A DNA stretch of 64,000 nt from contig NZ_CP027062.1 of NCBI RefSeq assembly GCF_002966125.1, positions 1,550,001 through 1,614,000 of the forward strand. Direction: 5' to 3'. Source of the DNA: Pukyongia salina. GTDB lineage: Bacteria; Bacteroidota; Bacteroidia; Flavobacteriales; Flavobacteriaceae. The notes under the pieces were generated by a model. That model was not told the origin of the DNA. It made no database searches and saw only the letters and a list, made by a program, of their open reading frames with translations. Shown piece after piece: positions 25,225 to 34,419 of this stretch. The translations under genes were made by a program, and so were the position numbers. Position 1 is the stretch's first letter; each line of letters begins with the position of its first letter.

Positions 25225-26118
25225 TTAGTTAGAAGGTTGCTTTTTCTTTGGTTTTACAAATCCATAGGTGATCTGACTCCAAAAGGTCTTCGGGAATTCT
25301 TCATCCCCCGGAAAACCCAGTTCTATAGTACCACTGTCTTCGGGTACATAATTGGTTTTAAAAATATAGTCCCATAAACTCAGGCTGATACCAAAATTGA
25401 TCCCATGTCGGTGCCCGTCTGGCAACGCCTTTACATGGTGGTATAAGTGCATCACCGGGTTGTTGAATATATACTTCAATGGGCCCCAGGTGATCTTGAT
25501 GTTGGAATGATTCAGGTGGCCGATGGATATTGCTATAAAATGCACTACATAGGCCTGCTCGGGCTCAAAACCACCCAGTATCATCACCCCAAAAGTCTTC
25601 AGAGGCTTATAGAAAATGTTCTCCATCCAGTGATATCGCAGGTGTGCTGCAAAGCCCATTTCCTTCACAGAATGGTGCACCTTGTGGAATTGCCACAAAA
25701 ATTCGTAACGATGCAGCAATACGTGGGTAAACCACTGTACAAAATCTATGATGATGAAGAATACGAGCAGCTGTGCCCACATTGGCCAGCTGGCTATATC
25801 TATAATGGCGAAACTTTTGGCGGTTATTCCAAGATCGTTGAATAACACCCCCAGGATCTCGTACACTCCGCTAATCACTATAGCGAAAATGAAAAAGTTA
25901 AAGTACATATAGAAGGTGTCCAGCCAGAAATCTTTTCTGAAAATAGACTGGTCTTTACGCCACGGGAAGGCGATCTCCAATAGCCAGACCAGTAGTGATA
26001 TGGCTGTAAGTCCCCAAAAGAAATTGGTGTACCAGGGGACATCAAATGTCATTGCCCGCCAGGTATAATCCAAGGTGTTCAATAACGAATCTGTAAATGC
26101 GTTAATATATTTTTCCAT
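25225..26118 (-). CDS. Sterol desaturase/fatty acid hydroxylase family membrane protein
   Basis: A 297-residue integral membrane di-iron enzyme. The three histidine clusters are visible: HVLLHR, HKVHHS and HLYHHVKALPDGHRH, which bind iron in this family. Hydrophobic segments surround them. Family members hydroxylate or desaturate lipids using oxygen; the lipid substrate here is unknown. It lies 47 bases downstream of the cytochrome gene in the same direction, so it is probably co-transcribed with the sulfite dehydrogenase module, an unusual neighbour. Confidence 0.92.
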   Translation of the reverse strand: MEKYINAFTDSLLNTLDYTWRAMTFDVPWYTNFFWGLTAISLLVWLLEIAFPWRKDQSIFRKDFWLDTFYMYFNFFIFAIVISGVYEILGVLFNDLGITAKSFAIIDIASWPMWAQLLVFFIIIDFVQWFTHVLLHRYEFLWQFHKVHHSVKEMGFAAHLRYHWMENIFYKPLKTFGVMILGGFEPEQAYVVHFIAISIGHLNHSNIKITWGPLKYIFNNPVMHLYHHVKALPDGHRHGINFGISLSLWDYIFKTNYVPEDSGTIELGFPGDEEFPKTFWSQITYGFVKPKKKQPSN

Positions 26119-26165
26119 AGTTTTTTATTTTTTTTATTTCTTCTGAAGCCAATAAAGAGGCCTTA

Positions 26166-26651
26166 TCAAGGGTCGAGTTCGTACCACTCCACTCCGGTTA
26201 ATATCTGTCTTCGTCCTATCTTTTTAGGCGGGTAGTTTTTCACCAGATAATCGATGATTATCTGTTCGTTCTTCCCCAGGTCCCATAAATTCTGAGTTTC
26301 CTGCATCCAGTCGATGGTGGCTGCCCATCGTTCTTCGTTCATTCGGTTCTGAATTATGATCTTCGCCGAATGACAATTGGTACAATTGTTCACCACCTCC
26401 ATTAATCCGTCTGCATCTACCAGTCCCGTCCTTACATGAATACCATCTACTATGAGGTCTTCATCTACAACTTCTTCTACTGCTTCTACCGTTTGGTAGG
26501 CGGTAAGATCTTCAGATCTGAGAGATGATAGATCCGGATCTACCATCAGGAACACCAGCGCGCCGGAAATTAAGACCAAGACCATAAACACAGCTAATAA
26601 ACTGCGGTGTATGGCCTTTACCATCTTCCTGAACTGATCGTGCTCCTTCAT
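26166..26651 (-). CDS. Membrane-anchored monoheme cytochrome c, partner of the sulfite-oxidase-like enzyme
   Basis: 161 residues. One N-terminal membrane helix (about 19-37) is followed by an acidic linker and a single heme-binding motif CTNCH (Cys90, Cys93, His94). Met104 or Met115 could be the distal ligand. The C-terminal part has WDLGKNEQIIIDYLVKNYPP, typical of SorB-like sulfite dehydrogenase cytochrome subunits. Its start lies directly next to the stop of the molybdoenzyme gene, so it would take electrons from that enzyme in the periplasm. Confidence 0.85.
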   Translation of the reverse strand: MKEHDQFRKMVKAIHRSLLAVFMVLVLISGALVFLMVDPDLSSLRSEDLTAYQTVEAVEEVVDEDLIVDGIHVRTGLVDADGLMEVVNNCTNCHSAKIIIQNRMNEERWAATIDWMQETQNLWDLGKNEQIIIDYLVKNYPPKKIGRRQILTGVEWYELDP

Positions 26652-27872
26652 CTATTTTACCTTTACGGCGATTCGGTGACAGGCGTTATTCAGGTATCCT
26701 TTGGGATTCCAGCCGGGTAAAAGCATGGGCTGACTTATCCCTTTCGTGTCTGTGGCTCGCGCCCAGACTTCGTAATATCCTTTTTTCGGGAAGCTAACCG
26801 CCGCCGAAAAATGCTGCCATGCTAGTCGGTTGGCCGGTTTTTCCACACTTGCCACCTGCCATGTGGCACCGTAATCGATAGAGTACTCCATCTTTGCGAC
26901 CTCCAGTTCACCCGCCCAGGCATGTCCGCGTATGTTCAGCTTTTTGCCCTGATCGATCATCGCTCCCGACTTGGGATAGGTGATCAGCGATTTTACCGGC
27001 ATGGACTCGATGATACACATGTCCTCATCCTTTACTTTTTCACCCGGTGCAACCGGTTCGCAGGGAACCCGGTAAGCATCGCCGGTCATCTTGGTGCCAT
27101 CGTGAACCTTGTTCCGCACGCTAATCCTGTTGATCCACTTTCCCGAAACAGAGGCTGGCCAGCCCCCGGCTACCAGGCGTAACGGATAGCCATGTGCCAG
27201 CGGAATATCTTTCCCATTCATTTGAAATGCCAGCAACGTTTCCTCCTGCATGGCTTTATCCATAGGCATTCCTCTCGAAATAGGCTCTTTCTTTGGGTCT
27301 CCGCTCAAGTGAGTATCGGCCGCGTGATATCCAATATATACCGCATTGTTTTTTACGCCTACCTCTTTCAGTACATCACTTAATCTAACCCCGGTCCAGG
27401 TGGCGCAGGAAACAGCCCCAACAGTCCACTGGTTCCCTTTGGCAGGAGGATCGAACTCACTTCTTCCGTTCCCACCACACTCAAGGGTAAGCTGATAACT
27501 GTAATGCGGAAACTTGTTCTTTAATTCCTCCAGGGTATATGTTTTTGTTTGTCCTACAGACTCCCCGTCGAAAGTGACCGTCCAGTTCTTCACATCGATA
27601 TTTTCGGGTATCTTTCCATTATTCCGGATGAACATAAACTTATTTGAAGTCACTTTTTCATCCAGCAAATGCGCCTGAGCTTCCATGTTCCATGGCCTGT
27701 CATTAAGCACCACCATCTCCTTATCTTTGTTGAACATCTTAAACGGATCGGGATCCTGCAAAGCCAGAGGTGTATAGCCGGCTGGCATCAGCTCTCCAAA
27801 AACTATATCGGTACCCACAACGATAGTGAGGGCAGAAAGTGCCGACTTCTTTATAAATGATCTTCTTTTCAT
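26652..27872 (-). CDS. Sulfite oxidase-type molybdopterin oxidoreductase
   Basis: 406 residues. The N-terminus KRRSFIKKSA resembles a Tat signal (RRxFxK), so it is probably exported folded. The sulfite-oxidase core shows LTLECGGNGRSEF with Cys132, the likely molybdenum ligand, and VGAVSCATWTGVRL with a second cysteine, 156. A C-terminal immunoglobulin-like dimerisation domain follows (about 285-395). It probably oxidises sulfite and passes electrons to the adjacent cytochrome. The sulfite-type substrate is inferred from family and from the TauE/SafE-like exporter in the cofactor operon. A CRP/FNR-like dyad lies about 55 bases upstream. Confidence 0.9.
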   Translation of the reverse strand: MKRRSFIKKSALSALTIVVGTDIVFGELMPAGYTPLALQDPDPFKMFNKDKEMVVLNDRPWNMEAQAHLLDEKVTSNKFMFIRNNGKIPENIDVKNWTVTFDGESVGQTKTYTLEELKNKFPHYSYQLTLECGGNGRSEFDPPAKGNQWTVGAVSCATWTGVRLSDVLKEVGVKNNAVYIGYHAADTHLSGDPKKEPISRGMPMDKAMQEETLLAFQMNGKDIPLAHGYPLRLVAGGWPASVSGKWINRISVRNKVHDGTKMTGDAYRVPCEPVAPGEKVKDEDMCIIESMPVKSLITYPKSGAMIDQGKKLNIRGHAWAGELEVAKMEYSIDYGATWQVASVEKPANRLAWQHFSAAVSFPKKGYYEVWARATDTKGISQPMLLPGWNPKGYLNNACHRIAVKVK

Positions 27873-27925
27873 CGGGTTATATCATTAAACCGGGTTGCAA
27901 ATTATACTATTTACTTCTGAAAGTC

Positions 27926-27941
27926 TGTAACAAAAGTTACA
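27926..27941. promoter_or_regulatory. CRP/FNR-type dyad operator candidate
   Basis: TGTAACAAAAGTTACA is a perfect 6-4-6 inverted repeat in the divergent region between the sulfite-oxidase gene and fdhD. Dyads of this geometry are typical of CRP/FNR-superfamily regulators. It is centred about 60 bases from the sulfite-oxidase start, well placed to regulate it. Confidence 0.5.
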
Positions 27942-28118
27942 CCCGCGTTCTTATTCCCTAAAATTAAGGTTTTGTTCCTTAGTTTGAAAAGCAATTGTAT
28001 TAAGTAATTACCGAAGGTTTTTCAGAAAAAACCCGGAAAAACAGTTAAATAAAGGCACCTAAAATACTTAAGGTCAGTGTTTTAAGTGATTTTAACAAGG
28101 AGCTGAGCTAATTTCCAT

Positions 28119-28126
28119 TAAATTTG
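28119..28126 (+). promoter_or_regulatory. Candidate -7 box (TAAATTTG) for fdhD
   Basis: TAAATTTG matches the Bacteroidota -7 element TAnnTTTG and lies 31 bases before the chosen fdhD start. No clear -33 TTTG is seen. Confidence 0.4.
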
Positions 28127-28157
28127 TGTAGAACGCTCTATATTGGCGTATACAATT

Positions 28158-28982
28158 ATGGCGACAAGGAAGTACCAGGGCAGGAAATATAAGTTGGAAG
28201 CGCAATCATCTATTGTGGATGCGCTTACCGTGGAAGAGGCATTGCAAATTGATATCAATGGGAAGCCTTTCACAGTATCTATGCGAACGCCCGGAGAAGA
28301 CAGAAGCCTGGTACGCGGACTCCTCCATGCGGAAGGAATTATTAACGATATTACCTTCATTCCCGATATTGTTTTAAAGAAGGAAAACGAGCAGGGAATT
28401 GTTACCGTTGTAGACCTTTCTATCCCAAAAAGCAAATTAGGCGAAGGCTATGCCAACAGCCGCAGTTTACTATCTGTGTCATCCTGCGGGGTGTGTGGTA
28501 AAACCGAATTGAGCGATCTGGCCTTCATTGGGAAGACCATAGACGACGAAGACAAACTGGAGGTTGCAATGCTCGAGAAAATGTTCGGGCGTATGAAAAG
28601 TAAGCAGAGCGATTTCAAACAGTCTGGTGGAACGCACGCCGCCGCGGCTTTTAGCCTGGACGGTACTTTGCTATGTGCCATTGAAGATATTGGAAGACAC
28701 AATGCGGTAGATAAAGTGGTGGGTAAACTTATCCTTAGTGATAGCTTGAAAGAGGCTAGTGTACTTACCGTAAGCGGACGAATCTCTTACGAGATCGTAG
28801 TAAAATGCTTTAAGGCCAGGATACCATTCCTTGCAGCAGTTTCGGCACCATCTTCCCTGGCAGTGGATTATGCCAAGGAATTGGGCATCACGCTCTTTGC
28901 GTTTTGCAGGGACGACAGGGCGACCTGTTATTCGCATCCGCATCGTATTAAAACAGACAATCTAAATTCTAAAGCCGGTTAA
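28158..28982 (+). CDS. fdhD: Formate dehydrogenase accessory sulfurtransferase FdhD
   Basis: 274 residues from the ATG at 28158. The frame is open from a TTG at 28143, but the ATG has a better distance to the -7 box. The family motif CGVCGKTEL is present (Cys110 and Cys113), and this cysteine pair carries sulfur to the molybdenum cofactor of formate dehydrogenase. GGTHAAAAFSLDG and IGRHNAVDKVVGKL are further family hallmarks. It begins the plus-strand formate dehydrogenase operon and lies seven bases before the next gene. Confidence 0.95.
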   Translation: MATRKYQGRKYKLEAQSSIVDALTVEEALQIDINGKPFTVSMRTPGEDRSLVRGLLHAEGIINDITFIPDIVLKKENEQGIVTVVDLSIPKSKLGEGYANSRSLLSVSSCGVCGKTELSDLAFIGKTIDDEDKLEVAMLEKMFGRMKSKQSDFKQSGGTHAAAAFSLDGTLLCAIEDIGRHNAVDKVVGKLILSDSLKEASVLTVSGRISYEIVVKCFKARIPFLAAVSAPSSLAVDYAKELGITLFAFCRDDRATCYSHPHRIKTDNLNSKAG

Positions 28983-28988
28983 TAAAAT

Positions 28989-30641
28989 ATGTCCGATAAC
29001 TTAAGTGAATTATTAGGCCGTAAAGGTATTCAGGAAAACCTGTTCGATAAAATGGGGAAACTGGCTGTGCCCGATGGCAGCCCTTCCGATGAGGCCCTGG
29101 CGCAACTGGCAGAGGAGTTCTTAATTGGCAAGGCAAATACCTTCGGAACTGCGACTTTCTACGATTTCCTCAAACCGGAGAATAAGGGTAAAAAAGTATA
29201 CGTGTGTAATGGTACCGCCTGTGTATGTGCCGGTACCCAGGAAAAAGTAATAGAAAAGCTAACTAATACCTTCAGTAAGGAGGAGATCGGGCATATGACC
29301 TGCCTGGGGCGATGCCACGAGAACGCTGCCTTTCACTACGATGGCAAAAATTATTCAGGGGATGCGATAAACCAATTGAATAATATCGTAGAAGGTTCAG
29401 AAAAAATAAATAAAGATGCGTATAGAGTGGCGGCAACAGGTCCGGCTATCCTAACTCGCGATTTTACCAATATAACAGCATACTATCAACCTTTTCTCGA
29501 TGCCTTGAAAAAGGATTCGGCAGCGGTGCTCGAAGAAATAAAAACCTCAAATTTAAGAGGCCGGGGCGGAGCAGGATTTCCTATGGGGATGAAACTGGAA
29601 TTTTGCCGAAAAGTTGAGAACAAAGTTAAATTTATCATCTGCAATGCCGATGAGGGTGACCCCGGGGCGTATTCAGACAGATATTTACTGGAACAGCAGC
29701 CACACGCTGTACTATTTGGGATGCTTATTTCGGGATATGCTACGCATGCTGCTTACGGTATTGTGTACATCAGGGCCGAGTACCCGGAATCGGTAGCCAT
29801 CGTGCAGCAAGCTATCGACCAGCTGAGAGCTCATGGGTTAATTGGTGAAAATATTGGGGTTAGCGGCTTTAATTTCGACTTTAAGATTATACAGGCGCAG
29901 GGTTCTTATATCTGTGGAGAAGAGACCGCACTCATAAATTCTATTGAAGGGCAACGCCCCGAAGTACGGGTTAGACCACCTTATCCCGCCCAGAAAGGAC
30001 TGTTTAACAAACCCACGGTGGTGAACAATGTAGAGACCCTTGCTGCGCTTCATTTTATTATTACTGAAGGGGGACAAGCCTGGAAGAATATTGGCACCGA
30101 ACGATCTTCCGGTACCAAACTGGTGTGCCTCGACAGCTTTTTTAACAATCCAGGAATGTACGAAGTTGAGATGGGTACCCCGCTTTCGGTAGTTGTGAAT
30201 GAACTGGGAGGGGGATTTAAAGCTCCTGTGAAAGCACTACAGATAGGCGGTCCGCTTGGCGGCCTTGTTCCGGTTGAAAAGATAAAGGATCTTACCGTAG
30301 ATTTCGAATCATTTTCGAAACAAGGATTTTTATTGGGGCATGCTTCGGTAGTAAGTGTTCCTGAAGACTATCCCATCATGAAATTTATTGAACACCTCTT
30401 CGATTTTGCCTCTTATGAAAGCTGTGGAAAATGTTTCCCGTGTAGATTAGGGACAAAACGGGGTCAGGAACTTTCAGAAAAAGCCTTAACTTCAGAATAC
30501 AAAATAGACAGAGCCCTGTTTAATGACCTATTAACCACCCTGGAAGAAGGATCTTTATGCGCCCACGGGGGTGGAATTCCGCTACCTGTGCGGAATGCAC
30601 TTCAGTATTTTGACGATGAACTAAAACAGTACTTCAATTAA
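28989..30641 (+). CDS. fdhB: NAD-dependent formate dehydrogenase, flavin/iron-sulfur subunit (NuoE-NuoF fusion)
   Basis: 550 residues. Residues 1-130 are a NuoE-like [2Fe-2S] domain with Cys73, Cys78, Cys105 and Cys109. Residues 150-550 are NuoF-like: an FMN/NADH site RGRGGAGFPMG (190-200) and NADEGDPGAYSDR (219-231), plus a [4Fe-4S] motif ESCGKCFPCR with Cys479, 482 and 485. The subunit reduces NAD with electrons from the catalytic subunit. Fusion of NuoE and NuoF parts gives a compact two-gene enzyme. It is co-transcribed with fdhD and fdhA. Confidence 0.92.
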   Translation: MSDNLSELLGRKGIQENLFDKMGKLAVPDGSPSDEALAQLAEEFLIGKANTFGTATFYDFLKPENKGKKVYVCNGTACVCAGTQEKVIEKLTNTFSKEEIGHMTCLGRCHENAAFHYDGKNYSGDAINQLNNIVEGSEKINKDAYRVAATGPAILTRDFTNITAYYQPFLDALKKDSAAVLEEIKTSNLRGRGGAGFPMGMKLEFCRKVENKVKFIICNADEGDPGAYSDRYLLEQQPHAVLFGMLISGYATHAAYGIVYIRAEYPESVAIVQQAIDQLRAHGLIGENIGVSGFNFDFKIIQAQGSYICGEETALINSIEGQRPEVRVRPPYPAQKGLFNKPTVVNNVETLAALHFIITEGGQAWKNIGTERSSGTKLVCLDSFFNNPGMYEVEMGTPLSVVVNELGGGFKAPVKALQIGGPLGGLVPVEKIKDLTVDFESFSKQGFLLGHASVVSVPEDYPIMKFIEHLFDFASYESCGKCFPCRLGTKRGQELSEKALTSEYKIDRALFNDLLTTLEEGSLCAHGGGIPLPVRNALQYFDDELKQYFN

Positions 30642-30651
30642 CTTAGCACGA

Positions 30652-33378
30652 ATGAAAACAGCCTACATAGATAACGAAGCATTCGAAATAGTTGAAGGGG
30701 AAACCGTATTGTCCTTTATCAGACGTTTCAAGGCGAAGGAGCTGGTGCCCACCTTGTGCGATGCGCCTAACCTCGATCCTTTTGGGTCCTGCAGGGTGTG
30801 TAGTGTGGAGATCGCCCTGAGCAAAGACGGCCCGGTAAAGACCATGGCGTCCTGCCATACCCCGGTTGCCGAAGGACAGTATATCTATACCAGTACCGAA
30901 GCGGTGAAAGCCTTACGCAAGAACATCATAGAGCTGGTACTTACAGATCATCCCCTGGATTGCCTCACCTGCGAGGTGAACGGTAATTGCGAATTACAAA
31001 CCGTTGCGGCGCAAGTAGGCATTAGAGAAGTGCGTTATCCCGAAGGCGACACCCATTTAGATAAGACCAAAGATCTAAGTCATCCTTATATGACCTCCGA
31101 TCTTTCCAAATGTATAAACTGTTACCGCTGTGTACGTGCCTGCGATGAGGTGCAGGGAGAATTTGTACTTAGTATGGCCGGCCGTGGTTTCGACAGCCAC
31201 ATTATAAAAGGACTGGACCAATCGTTCATGGAATCGGATTGTGTGAGTTGCGGGGCCTGTTCGCAGGCGTGTCCTACTTCTGCCATTTCGGATGTATTTC
31301 AGAGTAAAGCTATCCAGGCCACCGATACCACCCGTACTATTTGTACCTATTGTGGTGTGGGCTGTAATCTCGAAGTGGCCACCACAAATGGGAAGATACT
31401 ATCTATCACGGCACCATACGATGCCGAAGTGAACCAGGGTCATACCTGTTTGAAAGGCCGTTATGCCTTTAAGTTCTACGACCATCCCGAGCGGTTGGAT
31501 TCGCCTATGATTAAAAGAAACGGCGAATTTGAAAAAGTAAGCTGGGAGGAAGTGTACGATTATATCACAGAGAGATTTAAATATTTTAAAGCCGAATTCG
31601 GGCCGGATTCCCTGGCCGGGATCTCTTCTTCCCGATGTACGAACGAGGAGAATTACCTGATGCAGAAATTCTTCCGTGCGGTGATAAATACCAACAATAT
31701 TGATGGATGTGCCCGTGTGTGTCATTCGCCCACAGCTCTTGGGATGCAGCGTACCTACGGAACCGGTGCGGCAACCAATTCTATAGACGATCTTAAGGAT
31801 ACCAATTGTATCATGGTAATTGGTGCCAATCCTACCGATGCACATCCGGTTACCGGAGCAAAGCTGAAGCAATTCGCCATGAAGAGCGATAATGTGTGTA
31901 TCGTGATCGACCCTCGCAGAACCGAACTGGCAAGATATGCCACCCATCATCTGGCACTAAGGCCGGGCACCAATGTGGCCCTGCTCAATATGATGATATA
32001 TTATATCATTACTGAAGGACATGTAGATAAATCGTTCATTGAAAGCAGGACCGAGGGCTACGAAGCATTTGAAAAAGAAATTCTGAATATAGACCTCGAT
32101 GCTCTGGAAGCAGTTACGGGAGTAGACAGAAACGATGTAAAAGCTGCCGCCCTTGCCTACGCTACCGCACCAAATGCCATGTCTTTTCACGGACTGGGAG
32201 TGACCGAACATTCGCAAGGAACATTCACCGTGATGCAGATCGCAGATCTTGCCTTGCTTACCGGGAATATTGGTAGACGCGGGGTGGGTGTAAATCCGCT
32301 CAGGGGCCAGAACAACGTACAGGGTTCGGCAGATATGGGCGTTCAGCCGCATCAGGGAGCCGGTTATCTGGATGTTACCAACGACGAAGTAAATAAACGA
32401 TATAACGAATTTTATGGGGTCACAGTTCCGAAGGAAATTGGCTATAAGATCCCCGAAATGTTCGAAGCTGCCCTTGATGGTAAACTAAAGGCCATCTGGA
32501 TCATTGGGGAAGATGTGGTGCAAACCGACCCCAATACCAAGAAGGTGATCAGGGCATTGGAAGCAACAGATCTGGTGATCGTCCAGGAGTTGTTCATGAC
32601 CGAAACAGCCAAATACGCCGATGTGATCTTACCCGGAGCTTCATTCCTGGAAAAGAGTGGAACTTTCACTAATGGAGAACGCAGAGTTCAAGCCGTACGC
32701 CAGGTAGTTGAACCCATACCCGGCTCCAAACCGGACGGGCAGATCATTGTGGATATCATGAACCGTATGGGTTATCCACAACCAGACTATACCCCGGATG
32801 GAATGCTGGAAGAGATCTCCCAGATCGTACCTTTCTTTGCCGGAATTAGATGGGAGCGGTTAGGAAAGAACGGACTGCAATGGCCGGTAGCCGAAGATGG
32901 AACCGATACCAAGATCCTGCATCAGAATGAATTTAAAAGAGGGAAAGGTTATTTTGAGTATAACGCCTTTAGAGAAACCATGGAGTTGCAGGACCACGCA
33001 AAGGATTATCCGTATATCCTTACTACAAATAGAGAACTGGAACATTATAATTGCGGGGCGATGACCCGTAGAACCGCGAATGAGAAAATACTTTCAGACG
33101 ACTACCTAATGATCAATCCCGAAGACGCCAAGACACATCTAATCCATGAAGGCGATTATGTATGTGTGGAATCACCAAGGGGTAAGGTGGATGTAAAAGC
33201 CAGGATCACCGATGAGGTGAAGCCCGGCATCCTGAGTACCACCTTTCATTTCCCGGAGATCATGATCAATTTAATTACCGGCGATATACACGATTCGGAA
33301 GCGAAATGCCCGGAATATAAGGTGGTAGCAGTGCGCATACGAAAGAGCAAAGGAAAATATAAAAAGCAACTGGTCTAG
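30652..33378 (+). CDS. fdhA: NAD-dependent formate dehydrogenase catalytic subunit (Cys type)
   Basis: 908 residues, typical for the NuoG-like long form. The N-terminal [2Fe-2S] domain (Cys36, 47, 50, 68) is followed by a His/Cys [4Fe-4S] site and by two 4Fe-4S ferredoxin motifs (CINCYRCVRACD, CVSCGACSQACP). The molybdopterin domain begins CTYCGVGCNL. The active-site residue is Cys357 in CARVCHSP, where some homologues use selenocysteine, with His358 next to it. It oxidises formate and passes electrons to the flavin subunit encoded upstream. The enzyme needs the cofactor genes on the opposite strand. Confidence 0.95.
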   Translation: MKTAYIDNEAFEIVEGETVLSFIRRFKAKELVPTLCDAPNLDPFGSCRVCSVEIALSKDGPVKTMASCHTPVAEGQYIYTSTEAVKALRKNIIELVLTDHPLDCLTCEVNGNCELQTVAAQVGIREVRYPEGDTHLDKTKDLSHPYMTSDLSKCINCYRCVRACDEVQGEFVLSMAGRGFDSHIIKGLDQSFMESDCVSCGACSQACPTSAISDVFQSKAIQATDTTRTICTYCGVGCNLEVATTNGKILSITAPYDAEVNQGHTCLKGRYAFKFYDHPERLDSPMIKRNGEFEKVSWEEVYDYITERFKYFKAEFGPDSLAGISSSRCTNEENYLMQKFFRAVINTNNIDGCARVCHSPTALGMQRTYGTGAATNSIDDLKDTNCIMVIGANPTDAHPVTGAKLKQFAMKSDNVCIVIDPRRTELARYATHHLALRPGTNVALLNMMIYYIITEGHVDKSFIESRTEGYEAFEKEILNIDLDALEAVTGVDRNDVKAAALAYATAPNAMSFHGLGVTEHSQGTFTVMQIADLALLTGNIGRRGVGVNPLRGQNNVQGSADMGVQPHQGAGYLDVTNDEVNKRYNEFYGVTVPKEIGYKIPEMFEAALDGKLKAIWIIGEDVVQTDPNTKKVIRALEATDLVIVQELFMTETAKYADVILPGASFLEKSGTFTNGERRVQAVRQVVEPIPGSKPDGQIIVDIMNRMGYPQPDYTPDGMLEEISQIVPFFAGIRWERLGKNGLQWPVAEDGTDTKILHQNEFKRGKGYFEYNAFRETMELQDHAKDYPYILTTNRELEHYNCGAMTRRTANEKILSDDYLMINPEDAKTHLIHEGDYVCVESPRGKVDVKARITDEVKPGILSTTFHFPEIMINLITGDIHDSEAKCPEYKVVAVRIRKSKGKYKKQLV

Positions 33379-33381
33379 CAT

Positions 33382-34404
33382 ATGACGCATGAAATAAAGG
33401 ATATTCTAACCGCTCATCTGCGCGCCGCCGAAAATGGAGTAAAAACCGTTCTGGCCACGGTTGTAGACCTGGACGGATCCTCCTACAGAAAACCGGGGGT
33501 GCGGATGTTGATCGCAGAGAATGGCCAGATGACGGGTGCTGTAAGTGGCGGTTGTGTGGAAAAAGATATCGCCCGAAACGCGGAAGCAGTATTTAAGGAT
33601 GACAAACCTATCATGATGACCTACGACGGGCGCTACCGTCTGGGCTGTGAAGGGGTGCTGTATATCCTTATTGAGATCTTCAATCCGGATAACGAACTTA
33701 TCAATGCATTTCATCAATGCCTGCAAAGTAGAGATCACTTTAAGGTTTTGTCACACTACAAGAAAGAGGAGGGAGCTGCAGAAGGTCTGGGAAGTCTTAT
33801 AGAGATAAATGAAAAACAATTTCCAGTGAACATGGAGAATCGATCTTCGCCCGGGGTCGATAAAGACCTTCAGGTTTTTGAAAGAGTTATGCCTCCCTGT
33901 TTTAAATTAATGATCTTTGGCGCAGAACACGACGCAGTGCAACTGTGCAAATACGCCGCGCTTAATGGCTGGGAAGTATCTGTAATTGCGGGTCCGCTTG
34001 AGGCAAAGACCATCGAGAATTTCCCCGGGGCAAGCGAATTTCATTCGGTGGCTCCCGATGCGCTGGTACTGGATAAGATCGACAACCAAACCGCCATTGT
34101 GATCATGTCTCACAATTTTGCTAACGATCTTCGTTATCTCATCGAACTAAAAGAAGCAGATCCTGCTTACATTGGTTTGCTGGGCCCGGCACATAGACGT
34201 GAAAAACTCTATGTCCAGTTTATAGAATATTATCCCGAAGAGGCCGAAAGGTTGATAGACCGTATTCACGGGCCTGCCGGCCTTAATATTGGTGCAGAAA
34301 CCCCCCAGGAGATCGCAATTTCTATCCTTTCAGAGATCTTGTCGGTTGTGCGCGATAAAAAGCCCATCCTTCTGAAGGAGAAAAAAGGGGGCATACACGC
34401 TTGA
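33382..34404 (+). CDS. xdhC: XdhC/CoxI family molybdenum-cofactor insertion protein
   Basis: 340 residues. The XdhC_CoxI N-terminal signature TVLATVVDLDGSSYRKPGVR is present, followed by GAVSGGCVEKDI. The C-terminal half is a Rossmann-like domain (MIFGAEHDAVQLCKYAALNG, and NFANDLRYLIEL). Family members bind and sulfurate or insert the molybdenum cofactor. Placement three bases after fdhA and before the MocA-like gene supports a role in cofactor maturation. No xanthine dehydrogenase gene is in the window, so the target here may be formate dehydrogenase. Confidence 0.93.
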   Translation: MTHEIKDILTAHLRAAENGVKTVLATVVDLDGSSYRKPGVRMLIAENGQMTGAVSGGCVEKDIARNAEAVFKDDKPIMMTYDGRYRLGCEGVLYILIEIFNPDNELINAFHQCLQSRDHFKVLSHYKKEEGAAEGLGSLIEINEKQFPVNMENRSSPGVDKDLQVFERVMPPCFKLMIFGAEHDAVQLCKYAALNGWEVSVIAGPLEAKTIENFPGASEFHSVAPDALVLDKIDNQTAIVIMSHNFANDLRYLIELKEADPAYIGLLGPAHRREKLYVQFIEYYPEEAERLIDRIHGPAGLNIGAETPQEIAISILSEILSVVRDKKPILLKEKKGGIHA

Positions 34405-34419
34405 TCCTATACTCGCTGC

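Noticed and set aside
31700-31730. Selenocysteine in formate dehydrogenase
   Set aside because: The active-site codon in CARVCHSP is TGT (cysteine), not TGA, so no recoding is needed.
31399-31950. 183-codon minus-strand frame inside fdhA
   Set aside because: It is a shadow of the formate dehydrogenase gene, which has complete cofactor motifs in its own frame.
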